Positions 33,992-43,083 of a DNA stretch of 64,000 nucleotides are shown one piece after another; positions within the stretch are counted from its first letter, which is position 1; the number at the start of each line of letters is the position of its first letter. This stretch comes from BOG-1112 sp964611335 (lineage in GTDB: Bacteria; Bdellovibrionota_B; Oligoflexia; Oligoflexales; Bog-1112), in NCBI GenBank assembly GCA_964611335.1, contig CAZSXR010000001.1, positions 682,001 through 746,000 of the forward strand, in the 5' to 3' direction. A program made the translations under genes and the position numbers. The notes beneath the pieces were generated by a model. The model saw nothing but the letters and a program-made list of their open reading frames with translations, was not told the DNA's origin and ran no database searches.

Positions 33992-35482
33992 TCAATGTGG
34001 AATCTTGTTGATTTTCAACATGTTCGTAGGACACATCGAAGTAAGAGGAATACCTGCAGTAATTACGATGAAATCTCCACTTTTTGCTAAACCTAAGCTT
34101 TTCAATAAATCAGGAAGTTCATGTAGCAAAACATCTGTGTTGTAAAACAGTGGATTCACCATTCCATAAACGCCCCAAGTAAAACCCAAACGTTTGATCA
34201 CGTCCATGCGTGGACTGATAGCAATGATCGGAGTTTTAGGTCTCCAGCTTGCAAGCAATTTCGCTATGGATCCAGTCAAGGTCAAAGACACAATCGCTTT
34301 TGCCTTCAAAGTATCAGCAGCTTCACATGCAGCACGTGCTATGGCTTTGTGTACAAGCCATTCGTTTTCTCGTGGGTCAGGAAATGTGAGATATCGGGGT
34401 GTTTTTTTCAAATGCCACTCTTCCACACGGTCTATGATCGAGGCCATTTTTCTAACACATTCCACAGGATATTTTCCTGCTGCGACTTCTGCAGAAAGCA
34501 TGACGCAATCTGCTCCTTCCAGTACACCGTTAGCAACGTCTGTGACTTCCGCTAAACTTGCATTCGGATTGTGTATCATCGATTCCAACATCTGCGTTGC
34601 GATGATCACAGGAATCGCATGTCGTGAGGCTGCTGCAATAATACGTCTTTGGAAATTAGGAACACGTTCTACACTTCCCTCCACTCCCAAATCCCCACGT
34701 GCAACCATTAGGCCATCGGAAACTTCTGCAATCGCATCGATGTTTTCAATAGCAGACAAACGTTCTATTTTGGAAATGATAGGAATGTCCGAGCCCATTG
34801 CTTTGATGATGTTGCGACACTGCACAACATCGTTTGCAGTTTGCACAAAAGATAAAGCAATGACGTCCACATTATTTGTAATTCCGAAAATAAGGTCACG
34901 GTTGTCTTTTTCTGTAAGTGTGGGAACAGACAAAACAGAATTGGGAAAATTCACACCCTTTCTGCTTTTAAGCAAACCTCCATCGAGAACTTCAATTGTA
35001 GCTTTGTTCTCATAAAGTTCTCTAACGACACAGGAAAGCATACCGTCATCCATAAGGACAAGGTCACCGACTTTGATATCCTGAATAAGATTTTTGTAAT
35101 CGATGGGAATGACCTTCGGATCTTTTTGCTCCACACCATAAGTCAGTGTGTAACGTTCACCCTGTTGGATGGTGATGGCTCCATTGATAAGTTGACCTGC
35201 TCGGATTTTAGGACCTTGCAAGTCTTGAAGTATGGTGAGGTTGCGTTTGCATTCTTGTGAAATCTGCCGAAGCATGGTGATGGCTTGAAGGTGGTCGCTG
35301 TGTTGACCATGGGAGAAGTTCAGACGTGCGATGTCCATTCCATTTTCGAGGAGTTCACGAAGAACTTCAGGTTTCGAAGAGGAAGGACCTATGGTTCCAA
35401 TAATTTTGCAACGCCTGACATGGCCTTCTTTTTCCTGGAAGTCGCGTACACCGTAGATTTTAGGAAGTGCCTGAGTTTTCAT
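33992..35482 (-). CDS. pyk: Pyruvate kinase
   Basis: 496 residues, catalysing phosphoenolpyruvate + ADP to pyruvate + ATP in glycolysis. The family blocks are clear: CKIIGTIGPSS and ARLNFSHG at the N-terminus, the signature around IPIISKIERLSAIENIDAI with the catalytic Lys and Glu, MVARGDLGVE, and ATQMLESM. The C-terminal allosteric domain is complete. A roughly 20-residue N-terminal extension precedes the usual start of similarity. It is monocistronic, with a promoter-like -10 about 30 bp upstream. Confidence 0.93.
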   Translation of the reverse strand: MKTQALPKIYGVRDFQEKEGHVRRCKIIGTIGPSSSKPEVLRELLENGMDIARLNFSHGQHSDHLQAITMLRQISQECKRNLTILQDLQGPKIRAGQLINGAITIQQGERYTLTYGVEQKDPKVIPIDYKNLIQDIKVGDLVLMDDGMLSCVVRELYENKATIEVLDGGLLKSRKGVNFPNSVLSVPTLTEKDNRDLIFGITNNVDVIALSFVQTANDVVQCRNIIKAMGSDIPIISKIERLSAIENIDAIAEVSDGLMVARGDLGVEGSVERVPNFQRRIIAAASRHAIPVIIATQMLESMIHNPNASLAEVTDVANGVLEGADCVMLSAEVAAGKYPVECVRKMASIIDRVEEWHLKKTPRYLTFPDPRENEWLVHKAIARAACEAADTLKAKAIVSLTLTGSIAKLLASWRPKTPIIAISPRMDVIKRLGFTWGVYGMVNPLFYNTDVLLHELPDLLKSLGLAKSGDFIVITAGIPLTSMCPTNMLKINKIPH

Positions 35483-35511
35483 TTTTCTCGCCTTTTAATT
35501 TTGCACCTTTG

Positions 35512-35540
35512 ATTATATAAAGTTTTTAACGCGTTAACCA
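35512..35540 (-). promoter_or_regulatory. Putative promoter of pyk
   Basis: On the minus strand, TATAAT (35517-35512) has a weak -35 TGGTTA 17 bp upstream (35540-35535). A 12-bp perfect palindrome TTAACGCGTTAA (35526-35537) overlaps the spacer and -35 and could be an operator. Confidence 0.4.
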
Positions 35541-35631
35541 CAAGCTTATATTTCACAGGAGATCAGCGTAGAAGTGTCTTTCAATTTCTTTTTTTGCTAT
35601 GCTGGAGGTGGGTTCTTGAAAGGACGAGAGT

Positions 35632-36522
35632 GTGTTTGCTGAGCTTTTTAACAAGAAAATAATATTTGTCAGCGGCAAAGGAGGGACCGGCAAGAGTTTT
35701 ATTGCCGCTGTTCTTGCTTTGCTTGCAGCGCAAAAGGGGAAGCGTGTGCTCCTTGCGGAATCACATGCCTTCGATAAGTTGGCGCCGCTATTTGGCCACC
35801 AACCCATAGGACACAAAGAAACGCAGGTGAGTGAACGTGTTTCCTGCATTAATTTGAATGCGAAACGTTGTTTCGCAGAATACGTCATACTGCATCTTGG
35901 TATGGAAGCTTTGTATGACCGCGTTTTTCGCAGTCAACCTGTGACAAGTTTGCTGGATGCCATACCAGGTCTTGACGAAACGATGATATTAGGAAGGTTA
36001 TTTCACACTTGTGAATTGACAACAAAATTTGATCTGGTGATTTACGACAGTCCTGCAAGTGGACACTTTCTCAAAATGTTTGCAACACCCGATGCCATTA
36101 TAAAATCAGGTCTTGTTGGACCTCTTGTAAAAGAAGTTACACGAGTCAAAGCTTTTCTCAGTGATGCGCAAAAAGCTACAGGTGTTTTTGTTACACTTCC
36201 TGAAACTTTAGTCATGAATGAAACTTTAGAATTTATCCCGCTCTTTAATTCACTCATTCCTTTGCATCTGTCGGGAATTTTTTTAAATAGAAGTTGTATG
36301 CAGAGCGAAGTTTCATTTACACCTGCTATTCAAAAACACTATGAGAGGAAATTCAAAGCATCACAAGATGCACGTCAGGAACTTCTCAACACTTTGAAAG
36401 CAAATCCTGCTCTTGCGCAACACCTGTACTGCGTTCCTGATTTGGAATTTGTGAACGAACCTCTCAGTGCAAACAGTGTGAGGGACATTCTTCCCCTGAT
36501 TGAGGAAATAAATCTTGCGTAG
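35632..36522 (+). CDS. ArsA/Get3-family ATPase (first of a pair)
   Basis: 296 residues from a GTG with AAGGA upstream. The deviant Walker A SGKGGTGKS is at 14-22 and YDSPASGHFLKM corresponds to the DTAPTGHTLRLL block of ArsA/Get3. No arsenite-binding cysteine triad is evident and no arsB is nearby. Get3 relatives target tail-anchored membrane proteins in eukaryotes; bacterial paired homologues are little studied. It overlaps the second ATPase gene by 8 bp and is followed by the Mla genes, so a role in envelope biogenesis or in polar localisation is a reasonable guess only. Confidence 0.8.
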   Translation: MFAELFNKKIIFVSGKGGTGKSFIAAVLALLAAQKGKRVLLAESHAFDKLAPLFGHQPIGHKETQVSERVSCINLNAKRCFAEYVILHLGMEALYDRVFRSQPVTSLLDAIPGLDETMILGRLFHTCELTTKFDLVIYDSPASGHFLKMFATPDAIIKSGLVGPLVKEVTRVKAFLSDAQKATGVFVTLPETLVMNETLEFIPLFNSLIPLHLSGIFLNRSCMQSEVSFTPAIQKHYERKFKASQDARQELLNTLKANPALAQHLYCVPDLEFVNEPLSANSVRDILPLIEEINLA

Positions 36523-37585
36523 TCTTCATGAAATATTGCTTAGCAATAAAGTTCTCGTTCTTCTCGGTCCGGGAGGAGTAGGTAAAACCACCTGTTCCAT
36601 AGGACTTGCCGTTTCTGCAGCGAAAGAAGGAAAACGAGTAGGTCTTTTGTCTATAGATCCTGCAAAACGTTTGGCAAGTGCACTCGGTTTGAGTTTTGAT
36701 GGAAAAGCTACGAAGATTTCTTTTCCCGAATCTGTGAAAGGAACTTTGGAAGCATCTATGCTGGATCAGACAGCTATGTTCGAACGTATGGTGCGTCGTT
36801 ATGCACCGAATGAGAATATTGCAGAAAAGATTTTGAGACATCCCCTTTATAAAGCTGCAAGTGAGCACCTTGCAGGTTCTGTGGAGTATATGGCACTCGC
36901 ACGTTTGCAAGAGATGGTGGAGAATAAACAGTATGATCTGGTTGTTTTAGACACACCACCCGATAGCAATGCTTTGGATTTTTTATCGAGACCCGATGTG
37001 CTTTCCCGTTTTCGTGAGCAGAAAGTTATGACGTGGTTGGTCAAACCTTTTTTGCTTGCAACACGTTTCGGACTCGGAAGTTTGATGAATATGAGTGAGA
37101 AACTTATGGGTGGTGTTGCGAAGGTTACAGGCTTTAAAGCCCTACATTCTTTCGCAGAGTTTCTTGTTCTCATACAACAGGTGATTGATGGGTTTCATTC
37201 GGCAAGTGAACGTATTTTGAAAACTTTGAAAGAAGATACTACGAAATTTTTACTCGTTACTGTTCCTACACCTTCTGGTTTGAGAACGGGTGTAGGTTTG
37301 GGGACTCAGTTGAAGCAGATTGGTTATAAGTTGGAAGGTGTACTTTTGAACAGAAGTCTTCCTGAAGACATCGCTCGTGAAATTCCTGAGGAGGATATTT
37401 CGAATTCTGCTTTTCTGACTAAGTTGCAGCAGCGTAAGAGGAATGAGAGGCATGTGGCAAAAGAGTTGCTGACAAAATTATCGAGTGTACACAATTGTGA
37501 GCTTTTTACACTTGCCATTGAAGAGAAGGATTATGCCATACATAATCCTTCTTCCGTATTTCAATTTGCAAATGAGTTTAAGTAG
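36515..37585 (+). CDS. ArsA/Get3-family ATPase (second of a pair)
   Basis: 356 residues from a TTG overlapping the first gene by 8 bp. The P-loop is GPGGVGKTT (18-26) rather than KGGxGKT, SIDPAKRLASALG forms switch-like block A, and LDTPPDSNALDFL replaces DTAPTGHTLRLL. A long insertion with amphipathic helices (about 165-230) could bind membrane or a client helix. The two proteins probably form a heterodimer, as ArsA/Get3 enzymes work as pseudo-symmetric dimers. mlaE starts 20 bp downstream on the same strand. Confidence 0.8.
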   Translation: MRSLHEILLSNKVLVLLGPGGVGKTTCSIGLAVSAAKEGKRVGLLSIDPAKRLASALGLSFDGKATKISFPESVKGTLEASMLDQTAMFERMVRRYAPNENIAEKILRHPLYKAASEHLAGSVEYMALARLQEMVENKQYDLVVLDTPPDSNALDFLSRPDVLSRFREQKVMTWLVKPFLLATRFGLGSLMNMSEKLMGGVAKVTGFKALHSFAEFLVLIQQVIDGFHSASERILKTLKEDTTKFLLVTVPTPSGLRTGVGLGTQLKQIGYKLEGVLLNRSLPEDIAREIPEEDISNSAFLTKLQQRKRNERHVAKELLTKLSSVHNCELFTLAIEEKDYAIHNPSSVFQFANEFK

Positions 37586-37604
37586 CACAAAATAGGTATG
37601 AAAA

Positions 37605-38423
37605 ATGACAACACAGGCTTTGAAACACAATTCGGGTATTTTGCACAAGCTCATCGAGGAAGTGCAAAAGCATACGGTTGGTCGTCTGGAGAGTTTTGGA
37701 AAATTCATCCTCTACTTCCTTGATGTCATGAAACATCTTTTCAAACGTCCCTATCGTTTACACCTCATCGTTCAGCATATGGAATTTATAGGAAACCAGT
37801 CGGTGTTTATCATGACACTCACAGGGTTCTTCACGGGAGCTGTTTTCGGCTTACAATTAGGAGGTGTCTTCATCATTTTTCATGCGGAAAATATGCTGGG
37901 TGGAGCAACAGGTTTGGCTTTAACTAAAGAACTTGCTCCGCTTATTGGAGCCTTTCTCCTTACAGGACGCGCAGGTTCTGCAATCACCGCAGAAATTTCC
38001 ACGATGGTTGTCAATGAGCAAGTGGATGCACTCGAAGTGATGGCAGTAGATCCTATCAATTACCTTGTTGTTCCACGCGTGTGGGCTTCTTTTTTCGTGA
38101 TGCCCCTTTTGTGTGGCTTATTTATGTTCGTGGGAATGATCGGTGCCATCATGGTGGCTATGTCCATCTACTATGTTGACTATGGTGTTTTTTGGGATCG
38201 TATTTTGGAATTGATTGCAGCGAAAGATATAGTCAGTGGTTTGCGAAAAATGTTTGTGTTTTCGGTGATCATTTCAACGATACACTGCTATTTCGGATTG
38301 CATGCTTCTGGTGGGGCAAAGGGTGTAGGCAATGCGACGACGGTTGCGGTGGTTACCACTCTGATCTCTTTGTTAACGGTTGATTTTTTCATAACCTATC
38401 TCGAAGTTATTTGGATTAAATAG
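37605..38423 (+). CDS. mlaE: Phospholipid ABC transporter permease MlaE
   Basis: 272 residues, an integral membrane protein of the MlaE/TGD1 family with an N-terminal amphipathic helix and about five membrane segments. The conserved core is readable: ALTKELAPLIGAFLLTGRAG and SAITAEISTMVVNEQVDALE, followed by DPINYLVVPRVWA. With MlaF it moves phospholipid between the inner membrane and the periplasmic MCE protein. It is followed 2 bp later by the ATPase gene. Confidence 0.9.
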   Translation: MTTQALKHNSGILHKLIEEVQKHTVGRLESFGKFILYFLDVMKHLFKRPYRLHLIVQHMEFIGNQSVFIMTLTGFFTGAVFGLQLGGVFIIFHAENMLGGATGLALTKELAPLIGAFLLTGRAGSAITAEISTMVVNEQVDALEVMAVDPINYLVVPRVWASFFVMPLLCGLFMFVGMIGAIMVAMSIYYVDYGVFWDRILELIAAKDIVSGLRKMFVFSVIISTIHCYFGLHASGGAKGVGNATTVAVVTTLISLLTVDFFITYLEVIWIK

Positions 38424-38425
38424 CT

Positions 38426-39178
38426 ATGATTGAGTTTAGGAAAGTTTCCAAAAGTTTTGGAACGAAGAAAGTTCTCGATCGTTTGTCTTTCACTTTGAAA
38501 AAAGGGAAAATCACATTCATTGTCGGAAAATCAGGGGAAGGTAAGTCGGTGACCATCAAGCATATGATCGGGTTGTTGACTCCTGATGAGGGGCAAATTC
38601 TTTTTGACGGTGAAGATCTAACAACTTTTAGTTCTCCTAGAATGCGTGTGCATCGAAGGCATTTTGGGATGTTGTTTCAGAGTGCAGCTCTTTTCGACAG
38701 TATGACTGTCGGAGAGAATATTCTTTTCCCACTGAAAGAGATGGGAACGCTCACAGCATCCGAAAGGGAGGAGCGGGTTTTAGAAATACTTTCACAGGTG
38801 GGCTTACACAAAGATCTGCTTAAAAAATACCCAGCTGCACTGTCTACAGGTGAGAAGAAACGTGTAGGACTTGCTCGGGCGCTTGTAGGAAGGCCGCAAA
38901 TTTTGCTCTACGATGAACCTACAACCGGTATGGATCCTCTTGTTTCCGAAATGATTGACAATCTGATTGTGCAAACAAGTAAAACGCAAAAAGAACTAAG
39001 TTCTGTTGTAATTTCACACGATCTCAAAGCAGCGTTAGCGACTGCGGATACAATTATTATGCTGTATAAGGGGCGGGTTGCTTTGGAGGGCAGTCCTGAA
39101 GACTTTCGCAAGACTCAAGACCCTGTTGTTAGGCAATTCTTCTCTGGTAAAATCGATGGCCCGATGGAATTTACTTAG
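38426..39178 (+). CDS. mlaF: Phospholipid ABC transporter ATP-binding protein MlaF
   Basis: 250 residues with Walker A GKSGEGKS, Q-loop FQSAALFD, Walker B ILLYDEPTTGMDP and the switch His in ISHDLKAALATAD. The ABC signature reads LSTGEKKR instead of LSGGQ, as is common in Mla-type ATPases. Forms the nucleotide-binding dimer of the MlaFE complex. A 132-bp stretch without a gene separates it from mlaD. Confidence 0.9.
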   Translation: MIEFRKVSKSFGTKKVLDRLSFTLKKGKITFIVGKSGEGKSVTIKHMIGLLTPDEGQILFDGEDLTTFSSPRMRVHRRHFGMLFQSAALFDSMTVGENILFPLKEMGTLTASEREERVLEILSQVGLHKDLLKKYPAALSTGEKKRVGLARALVGRPQILLYDEPTTGMDPLVSEMIDNLIVQTSKTQKELSSVVISHDLKAALATADTIIMLYKGRVALEGSPEDFRKTQDPVVRQFFSGKIDGPMEFT

Positions 39179-39310
39179 AATCAGGCATTTTCTTTGCGCT
39201 GCACTATTTTCCCATCCGAAAGCTCTTTTTCTTTGCGATAAGATGGAATGGAAGGCTAAGATCTTCTGCTTTCATACCGAAGGCGAGTTTAGAACTAGGC
39301 GATAGACTTC

Positions 39311-40804
39311 ATGCGTTGGACTTACGAATTTAAAGTTGGCTTATTTGCAGTTGCTGCAATCCTTGTGATTATGTACATGTTTTTTGTACTCACACCTGAC
39401 GTCTTTCAAAATCGTTCTGAAAATAAATATTACACCGTCATCGAAGATGCTTCCGGTATTGTTGCAAAGACACAGGTCAAGACCAGTGGTGTCGTTGTGG
39501 GGCGTGTGTTGAAAGTGGAACTGGAAGGGAGTCAAAGTCGCATCGATTTCGCAGTGAAAGGGGATATAAAACTTCCCAAGGGTTCGGAAATCCTGATCAA
39601 AGAAAAAGGTTTGCTAGGTGACGTTTTCCTCGAAATTGTAAGAGCGGAAGACAAGGGAGAATACTTAAAAAGTGGAGATATACTGCTTCCTTCTAAAGAT
39701 CAGGTCAGTCTTTCCAAATTGATCAGCATTGCCAATGCGATCGGTAAAGATATTAAGAAAATCACAACAACTTTTGCAGATGTCGTCGGTGGTGAAGAAG
39801 GTCATAAAACAGTATCTTCTATCGTAACCGATATTCGAGATGTTGCGAGCAGTTTGAAAAGTTTGTTGAACGACAATAAAAATGATGTTCGTGAACTTGT
39901 AAGCAATTTGAAACATACAAGCTCTTCTTTGAATGAGGTGATTTCAGGTAAAAAAGAGAGTTTGAAAGATATAGTGTCTAACATCAAATCTCTTACCGAA
40001 GGTTTGAAAGATGTTTTGAAATCCGAGAATAGAGAAAAGATCGATCGCATTATTGCAACTTTGGATAGTTCACTCGGAGACATCAAGAAAATAACGGAGA
40101 AAATCAACAAGGGTGAAGGAACCATTGGCCGTCTTGTAACGGATGATAAAGTTATAGATGAGATTCAAGGTGCAGTGAAAGATCTGCGTAGTATGGTTGC
40201 TCCTATTAAGAAGATGCAAGTCAGTGTGGACTTCCATGCAGAATACAAGGGCAGTGAGCGTACTCAAGGTTATTTGAGCGTGATGTTGCAGCCGCGTCCT
40301 GACAAATATTATCTGATTGGTATCACCGATACTGTTGAAAATGAAAAAGAAATTTTCTGGGAAAAACTTCCCCCTAATCCTGGAGAGAAATCACCTGATG
40401 CGATTTCTGCAAATCGCTATCACAAGACTTATGTAGAACGGAGCAACATACGATTCAACATTCAATATGCGCAACGTTGGTATTTTGCACAATTCCGATT
40501 TGGTCTCTTCCAAACCACAGGTGGTCTTGCAGGAGATTTCTTTCTGCTTAATGATAAGGTTGTTCTGTCTTTCGAAGGCTTCGATTTCCGCAAATCATCG
40601 AATCGTAACTTTGGACATTTCAAAGCATATTCAAGCGTATTGTTTTTCAACCACATTTACGCAATGCTTGGTGCGGATGAACTCACACGCAAAAATCCAC
40701 AGACAGGTCGCAAGCTTGCTCCCCTTTACTTTATCGGTGCTGGGTTCTATTTCAACGACGAGGATCTTAAATCTTTGTTAGGTCTTGCTGCTGGTAGATT
40801 CTAA
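39311..40804 (+). CDS. mlaD: MCE-domain lipid transport protein (MlaD-like) with long C-terminal beta-rich domain
   Basis: 497 residues. One N-terminal membrane anchor (about 10-28) is followed by a single MCE domain (about 38-115; DASGIVAKTQVKTSGVVVGR, KGLLGDVFLEI). A helical region (about 135-295) with the EGTIGRLVTDD segment comes next, and the last ~195 residues are aromatic and beta-rich with alternating hydrophobic residues (YLSVMLQPRPDKYYLIGI, RWYFAQFRFGLF, FYFNDEDLKSL). E. coli MlaD is only about 180 residues. The C-terminal part may reach or embed in the outer membrane, giving a bridge that needs no separate MlaA/C. Confidence 0.85.
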   Translation: MRWTYEFKVGLFAVAAILVIMYMFFVLTPDVFQNRSENKYYTVIEDASGIVAKTQVKTSGVVVGRVLKVELEGSQSRIDFAVKGDIKLPKGSEILIKEKGLLGDVFLEIVRAEDKGEYLKSGDILLPSKDQVSLSKLISIANAIGKDIKKITTTFADVVGGEEGHKTVSSIVTDIRDVASSLKSLLNDNKNDVRELVSNLKHTSSSLNEVISGKKESLKDIVSNIKSLTEGLKDVLKSENREKIDRIIATLDSSLGDIKKITEKINKGEGTIGRLVTDDKVIDEIQGAVKDLRSMVAPIKKMQVSVDFHAEYKGSERTQGYLSVMLQPRPDKYYLIGITDTVENEKEIFWEKLPPNPGEKSPDAISANRYHKTYVERSNIRFNIQYAQRWYFAQFRFGLFQTTGGLAGDFFLLNDKVVLSFEGFDFRKSSNRNFGHFKAYSSVLFFNHIYAMLGADELTRKNPQTGRKLAPLYFIGAGFYFNDEDLKSLLGLAAGRF

Positions 40805-41586
40805 AGAACATCCTTCATAGTCAGAGCCCTGTCTCCAAAAGCAGCAAGACCTTCGTTCAGCAAGGAAGTTTTACGATAACGTAAACGCTGTCCTGAAAGA
40901 TCACACAGCTTTCCACCTGCTTCTTCCAAAATACACTGAGCTGCAGCCGTATCCCATTCTGCCGTTACAAGACGTCGTACGTAGATATCTGCACTTCCTT
41001 CCGCAATGCGGCAGTACTTGAGGGAACTCCCCATGCGAGTGATTTCTGCTTGAGGCCATTTTTGAAGCTGTTCAAAACGTTCTTCCGGTTTGTTTCTTGA
41101 AACAAGAAGACGAGGACGATCTTTATTCATCGTATGGGTATGAATTTTTTTAAGAGGACCTTTTCCCACACGTTTGAAAGCACCTTGATTGTGGCTTGCA
41201 AAAAATAATTCTTCCTTCACAGGTAAATAAATGACTCCCAGCACAGGATAATTCCCATCTACCAATGCTATATTGACAGTAAAATCACCCGTGCGGTTTA
41301 GAAATTCCTTAGTGCCGTCAAGAGGATCTACCAACCAAAAATTCTTTTCTTTTGGAATAGGTGCACTTGCGTCAAAACTTTCCTCACTTATAACTTCGAA
41401 AGACGCTAGCTTCTGCAATTTCTCCAGAATCAAAAGATGCGCATCCCAATCGGCTTCTGTGCGAGGACTGTTGTCACTTTTTTGCAAAATCGTGTAATTT
41501 TTTTTCACATAGTATTCAAGGATAATATTTCCCGCTTCTTCCGCATATTCACATACGTCTTTCATAAATTGAGAAGGGTCAAACAT
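40801..41586 (-). CDS. cysQ: 3'(2'),5'-bisphosphate nucleotidase (inositol monophosphatase superfamily)
   Basis: 261 residues from the ATG at 41586 (AGGAG 5 nt upstream; the frame is open further up). The lithium-sensitive phosphatase motifs are SEESFD (E68-E69), DPLDGTKEF (87-95) and AEWDTAAAQCILEEAGG near the C-terminus, all metal ligands present. It hydrolyses PAP to AMP, relieving inhibition of sulfate assimilation, and may act on other sugar phosphates. It converges on mlaD with a 4-bp overlap. Confidence 0.85.
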   Translation of the reverse strand: MFDPSQFMKDVCEYAEEAGNIILEYYVKKNYTILQKSDNSPRTEADWDAHLLILEKLQKLASFEVISEESFDASAPIPKEKNFWLVDPLDGTKEFLNRTGDFTVNIALVDGNYPVLGVIYLPVKEELFFASHNQGAFKRVGKGPLKKIHTHTMNKDRPRLLVSRNKPEERFEQLQKWPQAEITRMGSSLKYCRIAEGSADIYVRRLVTAEWDTAAAQCILEEAGGKLCDLSGQRLRYRKTSLLNEGLAAFGDRALTMKDVL

Positions 41587-41743
41587 CGCATCTCCTATGA
41601 TTTTTGTTTGCAATACGAACAAAGAGCTTACCATAACCACATATAAAAAAGACTCAAGTCCAAGATCTCTACGTTATAATGGAGACTAGGTGTTTTACAG
41701 ACAAGAATCGTAGGAAATTTAAAAAACTTTGAGGACTGACTAA

Positions 41744-43048
41744 ATGATACGAGTTTTGTGCCTCTTGCTTATTTTGTTTATTAAGTTGGAAACTGAGGCC
41801 TATGGAGGATTGCATCATGTTCCCATTATTCTGAGTGCTAAGCAGCTTCGCACTGTACAATTTTATCCGGTAGGACAGTATAGAGTTTTTAGAACCGATC
41901 CGAATGGGACTGCGATTGCGATTCCTTTTCAAATTGATCAGAAGGATCGCTATACGGATTATGTGCTGGAAAAGGGGAAAAATCCGAACACCAAAGGTAT
42001 AAGTGCAGTTTTTAGTGGGGAAGATGAACTGTGTTTGATGGGTGATGATGTAGGAATAAAAAAAGTTCCGACGAAATGGGTGGATGGAAAGCCTGACATT
42101 CTTTACGAAGTTGAATTTTCAAAAGAGGGTGATAAGTCTAAAGAGGGTCATGCAATTTACATAGGTGTTTACAACAAAAATCCACCGCCTTTGTCGAAGG
42201 AATCTTATGTGCGATTTGACCTTGATAATGCGGAAATTGTGAGTTCGAAGTTTCGTTATCACTTCAATTCTAAAAACTATATTGTGGTCAAGGGTGTGGA
42301 TATTGAGAAAGGGGAAAAAAGAGAAGAGCAGATCATTCTCTCTTCCTCAGTCTTTATGCTTCTTGATTTGAAATATTTTCTCACGTTGAAAGTGGGTGAC
42401 AGCAATATAGAAAGTGAGTTGGATGCTTATAAAACAGGTCCCATTCGCACGATTGCGCGAGTAAATTTTGATTTCAAACTTTCCAATTTAAAAATCAAAA
42501 TGGATATGTATACGGAAGTTTCCTTTTTTAGAAACTCGGTGATATTACCTGCTGTGATTGAAAATCCTATAGATGGCAAAAGAATTTTGAATAAGGGGAG
42601 TTATTTTTACTACGGGCTTGCAGTGGATGAAAATCCAAAGGGGTTAAAACCGAAATCCAATATGCCCCCTTTTGAGGGAAAAGGCACTTATGAAAGTGTG
42701 AGCAAGAAAGCGAATGAATCTCAATACTGGACCAGCGCTCAATCACCCAAAGATTATAGTTTGTATTTGGAATTCCAACCTTCTACACAGATGGAAAAGG
42801 ATGGGAACGTACCGAATCTTTACATAGAAAATGTTGCGAAAGATGAGCTAATAAAACGCGAGAATAAACCTTTGCCCTTAGGCGATAGTCCTGTAAATGT
42901 TGCAGTGTCTTTCGGTCTGAATAATTTCCACCAAGGAATACATCAGGTCCGCTTTCGTGTGTTTATTGAAAATCAAAACAGTGATGGTATTCTCGACGAG
43001 TTTAGAAACAGCGGAGATTGGAAAGTTGCCGCACAGCGCCTTCCATAG
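41744..43048 (+). CDS. Secreted protein of unknown function
   Basis: 434 residues. A signal peptide (MIRVLCLLLILFIKLETEAYG) with likely cleavage near residue 20 is followed by a beta-rich protein without cysteines or further membrane segments. Recurrent motifs such as IPFQIDQKDRYTDYV and FSGEDELCLMGDDVG suggest an extracellular or periplasmic sugar- or matrix-binding fold, but I recognise no family. The next gene begins 36 bp later on the same strand. Confidence 0.65.
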   Translation: MIRVLCLLLILFIKLETEAYGGLHHVPIILSAKQLRTVQFYPVGQYRVFRTDPNGTAIAIPFQIDQKDRYTDYVLEKGKNPNTKGISAVFSGEDELCLMGDDVGIKKVPTKWVDGKPDILYEVEFSKEGDKSKEGHAIYIGVYNKNPPPLSKESYVRFDLDNAEIVSSKFRYHFNSKNYIVVKGVDIEKGEKREEQIILSSSVFMLLDLKYFLTLKVGDSNIESELDAYKTGPIRTIARVNFDFKLSNLKIKMDMYTEVSFFRNSVILPAVIENPIDGKRILNKGSYFYYGLAVDENPKGLKPKSNMPPFEGKGTYESVSKKANESQYWTSAQSPKDYSLYLEFQPSTQMEKDGNVPNLYIENVAKDELIKRENKPLPLGDSPVNVAVSFGLNNFHQGIHQVRFRVFIENQNSDGILDEFRNSGDWKVAAQRLP

Positions 43049-43083
43049 TAACATGGGAACTTCCACATCTTAAGGAAGCTTCG

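Noticed and set aside
35632..37585. Arsenite efflux genes
   Set aside because: No arsB, arsR or arsD and no metal-binding cysteine triad; only the ATPase fold is shared.
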